Origin: an uncultured Clostridia bacterium
GTDB lineage: Bacteria > Bacillota > Clostridia > Christensenellales > Borkfalkiaceae
Assembly: GCA_947597925.1 (NCBI GenBank)
Contig: CANQFA010000001.1
Location: 1 to 64,000 of the forward strand
Direction: 5' to 3'
DNA: 64,000 bases
Made by a program: the position numbers and the translations under genes
Notes under the pieces: model-generated
Told to the model about the DNA's origin: nothing
Databases searched by the model: none
Seen by the model: the letters and a program-made list of their open reading frames with translations, nothing else
In this document: positions 52,085-63,881 of the stretch, piece after piece
Numbering within the stretch: the stretch's first letter is position 1
Layout: each line of letters starts with the position of its first letter

Positions 52085-53851
52085 ATGAAAAAGTTTACTT
52101 CCATCATGGCGGCATTTGCCGTTTTTGCAGCCTGCATTGCGGGCATGGGTGCCCTCGGCGCGCTCAAAGCGCACGCAGAGCCCAAAAGTTACGACGAGTA
52201 TGTGAGTGTGGCGTCCTCGGGAAATCTCGCCGTGGGGCCCACGCTCGTCTTAGAGCCCGCAAGCCGCGCGGAAATCGAGAAGGCCGCCGCCGCGACCCCG
52301 CGCCCCGCATCCGTCATCGTGAGCCCCGACCGCGACATGAATGTCCGTCTCGGCGGGGAGACGGTGGCGCTTGCCGACCTCTTCGACGACGAACTGAAGG
52401 GCAACTTTATCCCCGTCGTCCGCCTCGGGAAGGACACGGTGGACCCCTTCCTCGGCTGGCTGAAGGGGACGTATGCCATCAAGGACATCATGGCGATCTC
52501 CTCCGAGATCTCCGTCATCGCCGCGCTCTATGCCGATGAGACGGGCTATCTCGTCAATACCGTCTATGACCTCACCGAGACCACGCTGCAGGCGGGGCGG
52601 TATACCGAGTGGGAGCATGTCGCCGAGGCCAACAAGGCGGGGTGCAACATCCTCATGTATGACGGAAAGGACCCCAACTTGCACGTGGCGGCGGAGTATG
52701 TCGAGGCCCTCACCAAGGTGTGCTGGGCATATACCGAGACGGAGGCAGAGGCGGCCTGCGCCATGGCGGCGGGCTGCTACGGCGTCGTGGGTACCTCCAC
52801 CGACGACCTCCTCGGGGCTGCAGCCCTCTTCCGCGAAAAGGGCTTTGCGCGCGCCCAGTACGTCGCCGCCCACCGCGGGATCACGAAGTATGCAAACGAG
52901 CAGTCCCTGACGGGCGTCATGGCCTCCTACAATGAAGGCGCGACGCACGCCGAGATCGATATTCAGATCACGAGCGACGAAGTCATCCTCGTCAACCACG
53001 ACAACGACAGCCGCGGCGTGACGGGGCAGAACAAGACCTTCGTCAACGAGACGGCGGAGACCATGCAGGGGCTTCCCTTCTCGAAATACAAGCAGTACGA
53101 GGACACCTTCGCCACCCTCGACGAGACGGTGCGCATGATGCAGAAGACGGACGTCATCCTCATCATCGAACTCAAGTCGGACTCCGCCTCCGTGCGCGCG
53201 GTGGAGGAACTGCACGTCATAGAGAACCTCAAGAAGGTCATGGACCGCTATCCCGCCTTCCGCGGACATTGGTATACCATCACCTTCTTCGCACCCTATG
53301 CCGAGAAGATGCGTGAGCTCATGCCCGAGATCCCCGTGGGATTTTTGGGCGTCATCACCGCGGGAACGGAGACGGCGCAGGGCAAGCCCGCGTGGGGCGG
53401 CGGCCACAAGCAGATGACCGATATCGCGGGGAAGATCGCCTTCCTCCGCTCCTACAATATCGGCCTCGACGAGAGCAAGACGACGGCGACCAATACGACG
53501 GCCTGCAATTACCTCGCCCGCGGCTACACGCAGAACACGTGGACCTTCTCGGGGACCGACCACTTCGGCTATCAGGTCAATGTCGCCACGACCAACAACG
53601 CCGAGGACTGCGCCATGCTCGTCAAGGAGATCTCCGCCGAGAGCCGCTCCGTCACGCGGGCAGCCTTTGAGAGCAAGACGGCGGACTTCGAGTGCATCTC
53701 CTATAACGGATGGCGGGAATCCGTGACCTGCTCCTTCATCGTGGTAGAGGAGAGTGCCTCCTCGGCGACGGTCATTCCCTACCTCTCGCAGACGGCGGGA
53801 GCGACTACTTTCGGACTCTACGGACTTCCCACGCATCTCGAGATCATCTGA
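52085..53851 (+). CDS. secreted glycerophosphodiester phosphodiesterase
   Basis: 588 residues with a cleavable signal peptide (ending AHAEP, about 31). The N-terminal 250 residues are an unrecognised thioredoxin-like or accessory domain. Then the GDPD barrel begins at VAAHRGITKYANEQS (His and Arg of the active site), EIDIQITSDEVILVNHD (metal ligands and second His), IIELKSD and GFLGVI. It hydrolyses glycerophosphodiesters, perhaps lipoteichoic acid or deacylated lipids. It is the last gene of the GH31-Big2-GDPD unit. Its terminator is the one split by the mobile element. Confidence 0.9.
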   Translation: MKKFTSIMAAFAVFAACIAGMGALGALKAHAEPKSYDEYVSVASSGNLAVGPTLVLEPASRAEIEKAAAATPRPASVIVSPDRDMNVRLGGETVALADLFDDELKGNFIPVVRLGKDTVDPFLGWLKGTYAIKDIMAISSEISVIAALYADETGYLVNTVYDLTETTLQAGRYTEWEHVAEANKAGCNILMYDGKDPNLHVAAEYVEALTKVCWAYTETEAEAACAMAAGCYGVVGTSTDDLLGAAALFREKGFARAQYVAAHRGITKYANEQSLTGVMASYNEGATHAEIDIQITSDEVILVNHDNDSRGVTGQNKTFVNETAETMQGLPFSKYKQYEDTFATLDETVRMMQKTDVILIIELKSDSASVRAVEELHVIENLKKVMDRYPAFRGHWYTITFFAPYAEKMRELMPEIPVGFLGVITAGTETAQGKPAWGGGHKQMTDIAGKIAFLRSYNIGLDESKTTATNTTACNYLARGYTQNTWTFSGTDHFGYQVNVATTNNAEDCAMLVKEISAESRSVTRAAFESKTADFECISYNGWRESVTCSFIVVEESASSATVIPYLSQTAGATTFGLYGLPTHLEII

Positions 53852-53871
53852 AAACCATCTGAAAATCCATG

Positions 53872-53884
53872 AAAAAAGCGGACC
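53872..53884 (+). terminator. left arm of an interrupted terminator
   Basis: AAAAAAGCGGACC, 20 nt after the GDPD stop. Its perfect complement GGTCCGCTTTTTT lies at 58830-58842, downstream of the P-type ATPase gene. Together they form the 13-bp stem of a bidirectional terminator between convergent genes; about 4.9 kb now sits in its loop. Confidence 0.82.
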
Positions 53885-54059
53885 GAAGGGTGTATTCCAT
53901 AGGGAATCAAGAAAAAACTTAATTTTATATCGGAATACACCTTTGGGCGAGTCAAACAAAGAAGTCGAGAGTTTTCAATCCTCGGCTTCTTATCTTTTAA
54001 TATCGATTATCAAGATAGTTCTTTTTTACAATATTATTTTCTAAAATGGCTCAAAACCG

Positions 54060-54088
54060 TTGACAATCATATTGTTTCGCGCTATAAT
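54060..54088 (+). promoter_or_regulatory. abiE promoter
   Basis: Perfect -35 TTGACA (54060-54065), 17-bp spacer, perfect -10 TATAAT (54083-54088), 21 bp before abiEi. AbiEi proteins repress their own promoter, so an operator may overlap. Confidence 0.88.
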
Positions 54089-54109
54089 AGTTAAAAGGAT
54101 GAAGTCATT

Positions 54110-54847
54110 ATGGTAAAACAAGTTCCCTATCTCTTTACAAAAGCGGATGTCCGCCCGCAGTTTTTGAGCGATATGCAATATGAGAATTGGATCGCGGGAC
54201 TTCTTCGCACCAAAAAGATCATGAAAGTGCGCAAGGGGCTTTATGTCCTCGCCGACGTTACGGGCGAGCCGATGGCGACGAAATTCGAGATCGCAAGCAA
54301 GATCGCGGACGACGCCTTCCTCTGCTATCATTCGGCATTGGAATTTTACGGCGCGGCGAATCAGGTGTTTCATACAGTGACGGTCGGGAGCAAGTCACGG
54401 TTCAATCCGTTCACCTTCCTCGACGTCGATTATATCCGCAAACAACCGAACAACGACTACGGTATTGCATATATCGAACAGGCGGGGGTGCGCGTCACCA
54501 CTCTCGAGCGCACGGTGATCGACTGTATCGACGACGTTGATGCTTGCGGCGGGATCGACGAACTGCTCGGCGCGCTCGGGCAAATTCGCATCCTCGATGA
54601 GAAAGAACTGCTCGGCGCACTCAACGCCTACAACTGTGTGCTTCTCTATCAAAAGGCGGGATATATTCTGCAACATTATCAAGAAAAATTCGGTTTTTCG
54701 GACGATTTCTTTGACGAATGCAAACGGCATTTGACAAAGCAAGTGAAATACTTTTTGAAGGACGAATACGGCGAAGTGGAATACAATTCCGAGTGGCGGC
54801 TGATGGCGCCGAAAAATCTCATCGCTCGAATCGGAGGAGGCTATTAA
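54110..54847 (+). CDS. abiEi: AbiEi-type antitoxin / regulator
   Basis: 245 residues. The N-terminal winged-helix domain covers about 1-85 (FTKADVRPQFLSDMQYENWI, KIMKVRKGLYVLADV) and the C-terminal domain contains YHSALEFYGAANQVFHTVTVG and TTLERTVIDCIDDVDACGG, the standard AbiEi blocks. In type IV toxin-antitoxin systems AbiEi does not bind the toxin but represses the operon. The toxin gene starts immediately after its stop (0-nt gap). Lower GC than the host. Confidence 0.93.
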   Translation: MVKQVPYLFTKADVRPQFLSDMQYENWIAGLLRTKKIMKVRKGLYVLADVTGEPMATKFEIASKIADDAFLCYHSALEFYGAANQVFHTVTVGSKSRFNPFTFLDVDYIRKQPNNDYGIAYIEQAGVRVTTLERTVIDCIDDVDACGGIDELLGALGQIRILDEKELLGALNAYNCVLLYQKAGYILQHYQEKFGFSDDFFDECKRHLTKQVKYFLKDEYGEVEYNSEWRLMAPKNLIARIGGGY

Positions 54848-55786
54848 ATGGAATTTTCTAAACAATATCTCAATAGTTTGGCGGCGCAGACGGGTTTCAT
54901 CAAGGAAACGCTCGAAAAGGTCTTGCGGCTTGCCGAGGTCTTGCGTTTTTTGAACGCCGACACCGTCATCGGTGAAAAGCTCGCGCTGAAAGGCGGCACG
55001 GCAATCAATCTGACGGCGGTCGAACTTCCGCGGCTCTCCGTGGATATCGACCTCGATTATGCGGAGAACGTCGCCCGCGAGGAACTCCCTACCGTAAAGG
55101 AAAAAATCGGCAAACGCCTCACCGACTATATGTTTCAGGAAGGGTATTCGCTCATCGACACGCGGGAGTATTTCGCGCTCACATCTTTTGTGTTCGGCTA
55201 TATCAACTGCGTGGGCAATCGGGACAATATCAAAGTCGAGGTCAACTATCTTGACCGTTGCCATATTCTTCCCCTCGAAAGGAAGAGCCTTTTGACGAAG
55301 GGAATTATCGGCGGCTTTGACGTCCTTACGCTGAATACGACCGAACTGTATGCAAGCAAGCTCAACGCGCTTTTATCGCGGGCGACGCCGCGCGATTTGT
55401 ACGACGTCAATTCGATGATCGAGCACGGCATTGTGAGCGACGAAACTTTGCTCAAAAAGTGCCTGATCTTTTATAGCGTCATCGCGGGTGACTATTCGAT
55501 TTTGGAATTGAACTATGCCAATCTCGAAAGTCTGAATTTTTACAAATTTAAGACGCAGTTGAAGCCCGTGATCGCCAAGACGGACACTTTTAGTATTGAG
55601 GAAGCAAAGACGACTGTGATCGACTACTTAAAAGAACTGATTGTCTTGACGGCGGGCGAAACCGAATTCGTGCTAAAAATGAAAGAGAAAGTCTATGACC
55701 CTTCACTTCTTTTCGACGATGAGGAGATCGTCAGGCGAATCGCAAATCACCCCGCTGCCTTGTGGCGCACAAGAGACACGGAATAA
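54848..55786 (+). CDS. abiEii: AbiEii-type nucleotidyltransferase toxin
   Basis: 312 residues. Nucleotidyltransferase-fold motifs: K48-G-G (LALKGGTAINLT) and S64-x-D66-x-D68 (RLSVDIDLDY), followed by IKVEVNYLDR and ELYASKLNALLSRATPRDLYDV, all conserved in AbiEii. Homologues transfer nucleotides to tRNA or use GTP and stop growth, giving abortive phage resistance. The ATG follows the abiEi stop directly. All motifs appear intact, so the system is probably active. It is the likely cargo of the recombinase element. Confidence 0.94.
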   Translation: MEFSKQYLNSLAAQTGFIKETLEKVLRLAEVLRFLNADTVIGEKLALKGGTAINLTAVELPRLSVDIDLDYAENVAREELPTVKEKIGKRLTDYMFQEGYSLIDTREYFALTSFVFGYINCVGNRDNIKVEVNYLDRCHILPLERKSLLTKGIIGGFDVLTLNTTELYASKLNALLSRATPRDLYDVNSMIEHGIVSDETLLKKCLIFYSVIAGDYSILELNYANLESLNFYKFKTQLKPVIAKTDTFSIEEAKTTVIDYLKELIVLTAGETEFVLKMKEKVYDPSLLFDDEEIVRRIANHPAALWRTRDTE

Positions 55787-55926
55787 AGACAAAGATCGAT
55801 ATTTCACGCGATGTAAGGTTGAACCTGACAAAATTCAAGGGTGCGATTGGTGGCTTTTGTTGCAAAAATAGTGTAAAGTTATAGCGACAGGAGCGAGATA
55901 GGCTCCGAAATTCGGGAGGTAACTTT

Positions 55927-58748
<2,822 letters not shown>

Positions 58749-58763
58749 CACGGGAGGGACAAC

Positions 58764-58800
58764 GAATAAGCGGTTTGACTAACCGCCAAACCGCTTATTC
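58764..58800. repeat. palindromic hairpin, copy 2
   Basis: A 14-bp perfect stem (GAATAAGCGGTTTG 58764-58777, CAAACCGCTTATTC 58787-58800) around ACTAACCGC. It shares the arm core GCGGTTTG with 33024-33051. It follows the recombinase stop, near the right end of the element. Confidence 0.7.
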
Positions 58801-58829
58801 ATAGAATCCCTATGGACACCCGTCAGAGA

Positions 58830-58842
58830 GGTCCGCTTTTTT
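58830..58842 (-). terminator. right arm of the interrupted terminator
   Basis: GGTCCGCTTTTTT, perfect complement of 53872-53884. It formerly ended the P-type ATPase transcript; in the present arrangement its partner is about 4.9 kb away. Confidence 0.82.
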
Positions 58843-58856
58843 CATGGGAAAATATT

Positions 58857-61412
58857 TTAAGGAACTCCCTTTTCACTCGTGGGATTCATGAGGTCGCAGA
58901 GCTTGATGAGGGCGTGTGAGAGGGGAAAGGCCGCGAGCAGGACGCAGGCGAGGTAGAGGATCTGCGGGAAGGTGAGGGAGACGGCGTCCCAGCCCGTGAA
59001 GACGACGTTGGCCGTAAAGGGCACGGCGAGGATGACGATGGAGACGGCGGCGGAGAAGGCATATACGGCGCTTCTGAGGAGGTTGAAGGGCTGCAGGATG
59101 CGGAAGAGGATGACGAGCCCGCCGAAGGTGAGCGCGAGGAAATAGAGGGCGCTCAGCGTCTCTCCCGTGAAGCCGTAGACCTCGGGCACGGTAAAGGAGG
59201 CCACATAGACGGCCATGATGCATCCCACCAGCGTCACGGCGCCCGGGATGCTCCGCGAGAGGACGTAGGGGATAAATTTGCCCTTCACCCGCGCGGTATT
59301 GGGCTGCAGCGAGAGGACAAAGGAGGGGATGGCGGCGACGAGCACCTCGAAGAGGAGCATGTTGTTGGTCTTGAAGAAGTAGGGGGTATACGTCCCGCTC
59401 AGGGTGAGGAAGAAGCAGAGCGCCGCCAAAAAGATGGTAAATAGGGTCTTCGTGATATAGAGGGAGGCGCACGACTTGATATTGTTGATGACCCGCCGCC
59501 CCTCATAGACCACGGAGGGGAGATTCATGAAGTTGTTGTCGGTCAGCACGATATGGGAGACATTGCGCGCGGCCTCGGCGCCCGTCGCCACCGTGATGGC
59601 GCAGTTTGCCTCCTTGAGGGCGAGGATGTCATTGACGCCGTCGCCCGTCATGGCCACCGTGCAGCCCTGTTTTTTGAGCGCCTTGACGAGGATGGCCTTT
59701 TGCTCGGGCGTGACTCTGCCGAAGACGGTGTACTGCGTCGCCACATTCTCCACTTCGTAGTCGGTGAGGCCGTCGAGGGAGATGTATTTGCCCGCGCCCT
59801 TCACGCCCACGCGGCGGGCGACCTCGGACACGGTCACGGGATTGTCGCCCGAAATGATCTTGATATTCACATCGTTTTCGCGGAACCACTTGATGGTCTC
59901 GGCGGCATCTTTCCGCACATTGTCGGCGAGGGTGATGATGGCGACGGGACGGAGGAGGGAGGGCAGGCGCTCTCCCGAGATGGCGGCCTGCGAATGGGCG
60001 AGCACGAGGACGCGGAGCCCCGACTGGGCATATTGCCGCACGATCTTCTCCACCTTTCCCGTGAGGGGACGGAGGACGAACTCGGGCGCGCCGAGGACGA
60101 AGGTCCCCGCCTCTCCGAAGGTCACGGCGGAGAGCTTCCGCTGCGAGGAGAAGGGCAGGATCTCGGTGGCGGTGAGGGGCCCCGTGCGCCCGAAGCGCTC
60201 CGAGAGGGCGATGGCGGTCTGGTTATTTTCGTCGAGTGCGGCGAGAAAACTCCCCATGATCTCATCAACGGAGCGGTCGCTGACGGGATTTAAGAGCATG
60301 CAGTCGCTCACCGTCATGCGGCCGTCGGTGATGGTCCCCGTCTTGTCGAGGCAGAGGACATTGACGCGGGCGAGCATCTCGAGGGAATAGAAGTCCTGCA
60401 CGAGGGTGTGCCGCCGCGCGAGCCTTCCCACGCCGAGCGCCATGGCGAGCGAAGTGAGGAGGAGAAGCCCCGAGGGGATCATGCCTATGACGACGGCGCC
60501 CGTGAGCATGATGGATTCCGAGATGCTCTCCGTGGAGAGGAAGTTGACCCAATACATGGCCGCCGCGACAAAGGGGATAAAGACGCCGATGGCGTAGATA
60601 AAGACGCGGATGGAGTTCATGATCTCCGAGTGCGGCTTCTTGTACTTCTTCGCCTTGGAGGTCAGGGTATTGAGGTAGGTCGCGCTGCCCACCTTTTCGG
60701 CGCGCACGCGGCAATTTCCGCTCGCGACATAGGAGCCCGCGTAGAGCATCTCGCCGACTTCCTTTTTCACGGGGACGGATTCGCCCGTGAGGAGAGATTC
60801 ATTGATCTCCGCCACCCCCTCCGCAAGCACGCAGTCGGCGGGGACCTGCTGGCCCGCCTCGAGGAGGATGACGTCGTCGAGCACGATCTCGCGGATGGGG
60901 ATCTCCTGTTTGACGCCGCTCCGCATCACCTTTGCCGTAGAGGACACGAGCACGGCGAGCTTGTCGATCTGGTGCTTGGCGATGAGCTCCTGCGCGATGC
61001 CGATGACGAGGTTGATGGCGAAGATGGCGACAAAGAGGAACTGCGTGACGGGGGCGCCCGCATAGATGAGGGCAAGCGCCACCACGAGGCAGAGGAAGTT
61101 GAAAAAGGTGCAGATATTGCCGACGAAGATGGCGGTATACGACTTGGAATACCGCTTGTTGACGTCGTTAAAGAGGAGCTGTTCGTTGCGGAGGGCCACC
61201 TCCTCCGCGGAGAGCCCCTCCTTGAGGGCGGGATGAAAGCGCTCCACCTCGGCGGAGTCGGGGATATGCTTTGCGCGGCGGAAGCGCTTCATGAGCTTCT
61301 TGTCGGCGGGAGCAGAGAGCCTGCTTACGATCCCGCCGAAGACGCGCGCGGAAAAGGGCTTCTTTTCGGGCTGAGCGCCCTGCTCTTCTTCGGGGCCGAG
61401 TTCGGGGTCCAT
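58857..61412 (-). CDS. cation-translocating P-type ATPase, atypical
   Basis: 851 residues with about ten TM helices. The phosphorylation site is VLCLDKTGTITDG, and the actuator motif is NESLLTGESVPV. The hinge has TGDGVNDILALKEA. In membrane helix 4 the usual PEGL is PSGL (GMIPSGLLLLTSLAM), so an acidic ion ligand is missing. The protein resembles the Exp7-like P-type ATPases of Streptococcus, which I recall have PEGL. The ion is unknown. GGAGG lies 5 nt before ATG 61412. It converges with the GDPD unit. Confidence 0.92.
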   Translation of the reverse strand: MDPELGPEEEQGAQPEKKPFSARVFGGIVSRLSAPADKKLMKRFRRAKHIPDSAEVERFHPALKEGLSAEEVALRNEQLLFNDVNKRYSKSYTAIFVGNICTFFNFLCLVVALALIYAGAPVTQFLFVAIFAINLVIGIAQELIAKHQIDKLAVLVSSTAKVMRSGVKQEIPIREIVLDDVILLEAGQQVPADCVLAEGVAEINESLLTGESVPVKKEVGEMLYAGSYVASGNCRVRAEKVGSATYLNTLTSKAKKYKKPHSEIMNSIRVFIYAIGVFIPFVAAAMYWVNFLSTESISESIMLTGAVVIGMIPSGLLLLTSLAMALGVGRLARRHTLVQDFYSLEMLARVNVLCLDKTGTITDGRMTVSDCMLLNPVSDRSVDEIMGSFLAALDENNQTAIALSERFGRTGPLTATEILPFSSQRKLSAVTFGEAGTFVLGAPEFVLRPLTGKVEKIVRQYAQSGLRVLVLAHSQAAISGERLPSLLRPVAIITLADNVRKDAAETIKWFRENDVNIKIISGDNPVTVSEVARRVGVKGAGKYISLDGLTDYEVENVATQYTVFGRVTPEQKAILVKALKKQGCTVAMTGDGVNDILALKEANCAITVATGAEAARNVSHIVLTDNNFMNLPSVVYEGRRVINNIKSCASLYITKTLFTIFLAALCFFLTLSGTYTPYFFKTNNMLLFEVLVAAIPSFVLSLQPNTARVKGKFIPYVLSRSIPGAVTLVGCIMAVYVASFTVPEVYGFTGETLSALYFLALTFGGLVILFRILQPFNLLRSAVYAFSAAVSIVILAVPFTANVVFTGWDAVSLTFPQILYLACVLLAAFPLSHALIKLCDLMNPTSEKGVP

Positions 61413-61576
61413 GACTACCTCCTTTTCCGAAAGGTTCTCCTCTATTATATCCGACTGCGGGCAAAAAGTCAAACTCTTTTTCCGTATGCCGTCCAAAAGG
61501 CGGGGAGGGGGGCGGCGGAACTTTGGAAAAAGCGGGAGAAAAAAGGGGGATTTTTCCGCAAGGCGCGGGCAAAGCG

Positions 61577-61605
61577 TTGCACTTTCTTCGGAAAAGGTGT
61601 ATAAT
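61577..61605 (+). promoter_or_regulatory. serS promoter
   Basis: -35 TTGCAC (61577-61582), 17-bp spacer, perfect -10 TATAAT (61600-61605), 24 bp before ATG 61630. No T-box is seen in the short leader. Confidence 0.82.
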
Positions 61606-61629
61606 TGAAAAAAAGACCGAGGAGTGTCT

Positions 61630-62916
61630 ATGATCGATATCGCTCTCCTGCGTGCCGATCCCGATCGGGTACGCGAAAACATCAGAAAGAAATTTCAGGA
61701 CCATAAGCTCCCGCTTGTGGACGAGGCCCTCGCGCTCGACGAGGAGCGCCGCAAGCTGCAGAGGGAGGGAGACGACCTCCGCGCGGCAAGGAATGCCCTC
61801 TCGAAGAAGATCGGCGAGCTCATGCGCGAGAAGAAGAGGGAGGAAGCCGAGGCGGTCAAGGCCGAGGTGACGGCAGATGCCGCCCGTCTCGCCGAGGTGG
61901 AGGCGCGCGCCGCCGAGACGGAGCAGAAGCTCCGCGCGGTCATGATGCGCATCCCCAACTTCGTCTGCGCGGAGACGCCCGTGGGAAAGGACGACTCTGA
62001 GAATGTAGAGCGTCAGCGCTTTCTGGAGCCCAAGGAATATGACTTCGAGGTGCCCTATCATCTCGACATCCTCGAAAAGCTCGGCGGCATCGACATCGAC
62101 AGCGCGAGAAAGACGAGCGGGCAGGGCTTTTACTACCTCACGGGGGATATCGCCCGCCTGCATTCCGCCGTCCTCGCCTATGCCCGCGACTTCATGGTGG
62201 ACAAGGGGTTCACCTACTGCATCCCTCCCTTCATGATCCGCTCCAGCGTCGTGTCGGGCGTCATGTCCTTCGAAGAGATGGACGGCATGATGTACAAGAT
62301 CGAGGGAGAGGACCTCTACCTCATCGGCACGAGCGAGCACTCCATGATCGGACGGTTCATGAATACCACCCTCGACGAAAAGGAGCTTCCCCTGACCCTC
62401 ACGAGCTATTCGCCCTGCTTCCGCAAGGAAAAGGGCGCGCACGGCATCGAGGAGCGGGGCATCTACCGCATCCACCAGTTCGAGAAGCAGGAGATGATCG
62501 TCATCTGCAAGCCCGAAGAGAGCGAGGCGTGGTATGAGAAGATGTGGCGCTACACCGTGGAGCTCTTCGTCTCCATGGGCATCCCCGTCCGCCAGCTCGA
62601 GTGCTGCACGGGCGACCTCGCCGATCTCAAGTACCGCAGCTGCGACGTGGAGGCATGGTCTCCCCGTCAGAAGAAATATTTCGAGGTGGGCTCGTGCTCC
62701 AATCTGACCGATGCTCAGGCGCGCCGCCTCGGCATCCGCTATAAGACCGAGGGGGGCAGCAAATTTGCCCATACCCTCAATAACACGGTGGTCGCGCCTC
62801 CGCGCATGCTCATCGCGTTCATCGAAAACCATCTCCGCGAAGACGGCAGCGTGGAGATCCCCGAAGTCCTCCGTCCCTATTTAGGAGGGAAGAAGGAGAT
62901 CGTGCCGAAGCCGTGA
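61630..62916 (+). CDS. serS: seryl-tRNA synthetase
   Basis: 428 residues. A long N-terminal coiled coil (about 25-105) binds tRNA-Ser. The class II catalytic core has FYYLTGDIARL, TSEHSMIGRFMN, motif 2 FRKEKGAHGIEERGIYRIHQFEKQE and motif 3 LNNTVVAPPRMLIAFIENH. Motif 2 has AHGIEERGIYR where most bacterial SerRS have SAGRDTRGL, resembling archaeal-type sequences. The ATG is chosen over the GTG at 61624 because GAGGAG is 5 nt upstream. The stop overlaps the GTG of the next gene. Confidence 0.96.
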   Translation: MIDIALLRADPDRVRENIRKKFQDHKLPLVDEALALDEERRKLQREGDDLRAARNALSKKIGELMREKKREEAEAVKAEVTADAARLAEVEARAAETEQKLRAVMMRIPNFVCAETPVGKDDSENVERQRFLEPKEYDFEVPYHLDILEKLGGIDIDSARKTSGQGFYYLTGDIARLHSAVLAYARDFMVDKGFTYCIPPFMIRSSVVSGVMSFEEMDGMMYKIEGEDLYLIGTSEHSMIGRFMNTTLDEKELPLTLTSYSPCFRKEKGAHGIEERGIYRIHQFEKQEMIVICKPEESEAWYEKMWRYTVELFVSMGIPVRQLECCTGDLADLKYRSCDVEAWSPRQKKYFEVGSCSNLTDAQARRLGIRYKTEGGSKFAHTLNNTVVAPPRMLIAFIENHLREDGSVEIPEVLRPYLGGKKEIVPKP

Positions 62917-63881
62917 GATACGTCTTTTTCGACATCGAATGCGCGTGTGTCTTCAAGTACACCGCCAAGATCTGTGCCTTCGGATATGTTGTGACCGACG
63001 ACAAGTTCGAAGTGCTCGAGCGGGAAGATATCCTCCTCAACCCGAAGGGAAAATTTCACCTCACCGACCGCAAGGGGCAGGAGGGGCTCGTGCTCCCCTA
63101 TGAGTACGAGGACTTCAAAAAATATCCCCTCTTCCCCGCCGTCTATCCCCGCATCAAGTCCCTCCTCGAGGCGAAGGACGTCCTCGTCTTGGGACATGCC
63201 ACCATCAACGACGTCAACTACCTCAACCTCGAGACCAAGCGCTACAAGCTCCCTTCCTTCCGCTTCCAGTTCCACGACACGCAGTTCTTCTATATGAACG
63301 CGGTGGGGGAGTACGGGCATCAGGTGGGGCTGGGCGGCATGGCCGAAGCGCTCGGCGTGGAGTTTACCCCGCACCGTGCGGTGGACGATGCCTATGCCAC
63401 CATGCGCGTCTGCGAGGCGCTCGTAAAGAGGGAGGAGACCGACCTTCCGGGGCTCATAAACCGCTACGGCGTGAAGGGCGGACGTGTCGCGGGATACCGC
63501 ATTTCGCCCCCCTCCTCGCGCGGACAGAAGGAATATTACGAGGAGCGTGCGCGGGAGAGAGAGGAGTATCACCGCGCCCACGAGGAATTTTACCGCTACG
63601 TCAATAAGTACATGCACCGCCGCAGAAAGGGCGGGCCCCTCGACGGCAAGGTCTTCTGCTTTGCGAAGGACGTCGAGACAGATGTCCCCATGTCCGTGAC
63701 GATGCTCACCGCGATCTACGGCGGAGGGGGCAGGTACACCTCCCATCCGAGCGATTGCAATGTCTATGTCGCGCGGGAGAAGGGGGGAGTCCGCTTCGAG
63801 AGCGCCATGCAGGCGGGGGCGGAGTTCCTCTCCGTGGGAGAGCTCCGCGAGATGCTCGACGGGCAGGGCGCAGTCGTATGA
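62913..63881 (+). CDS. DEDDh exonuclease with C-terminal BRCT-like domain
   Basis: 322 residues. The first 180 form a DnaQ-like 3'-5' exonuclease: VFFDIECACV (Asp and Glu), LVLGHATINDVNYL, and FTPHRAVDDAYAT (His and Asp). The C-terminal 75 residues (LDGKVFCFAKDVETDVPMSV, LTAIYGGGGRYTSHPSDCNV) look like a BRCT domain. The middle is a charged helical linker. It may be a repair exonuclease or polymerase-associated nuclease. The start GTG 62913 overlaps the serS TGA, and the stop overlaps the next gene's ATG. Confidence 0.85.
   Translation: MRYVFFDIECACVFKYTAKICAFGYVVTDDKFEVLEREDILLNPKGKFHLTDRKGQEGLVLPYEYEDFKKYPLFPAVYPRIKSLLEAKDVLVLGHATINDVNYLNLETKRYKLPSFRFQFHDTQFFYMNAVGEYGHQVGLGGMAEALGVEFTPHRAVDDAYATMRVCEALVKREETDLPGLINRYGVKGGRVAGYRISPPSSRGQKEYYEERAREREEYHRAHEEFYRYVNKYMHRRRKGGPLDGKVFCFAKDVETDVPMSVTMLTAIYGGGGRYTSHPSDCNVYVAREKGGVRFESAMQAGAEFLSVGELREMLDGQGAVV

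Noticed and set aside
53889-53941. Inverted repeat GGTGTATTCC/GGAATACACC as a proven attachment site
   Set aside because: It lies at the left end and is suggestive, but the matching core at the right end is short and ambiguous, so I could not define att sites.
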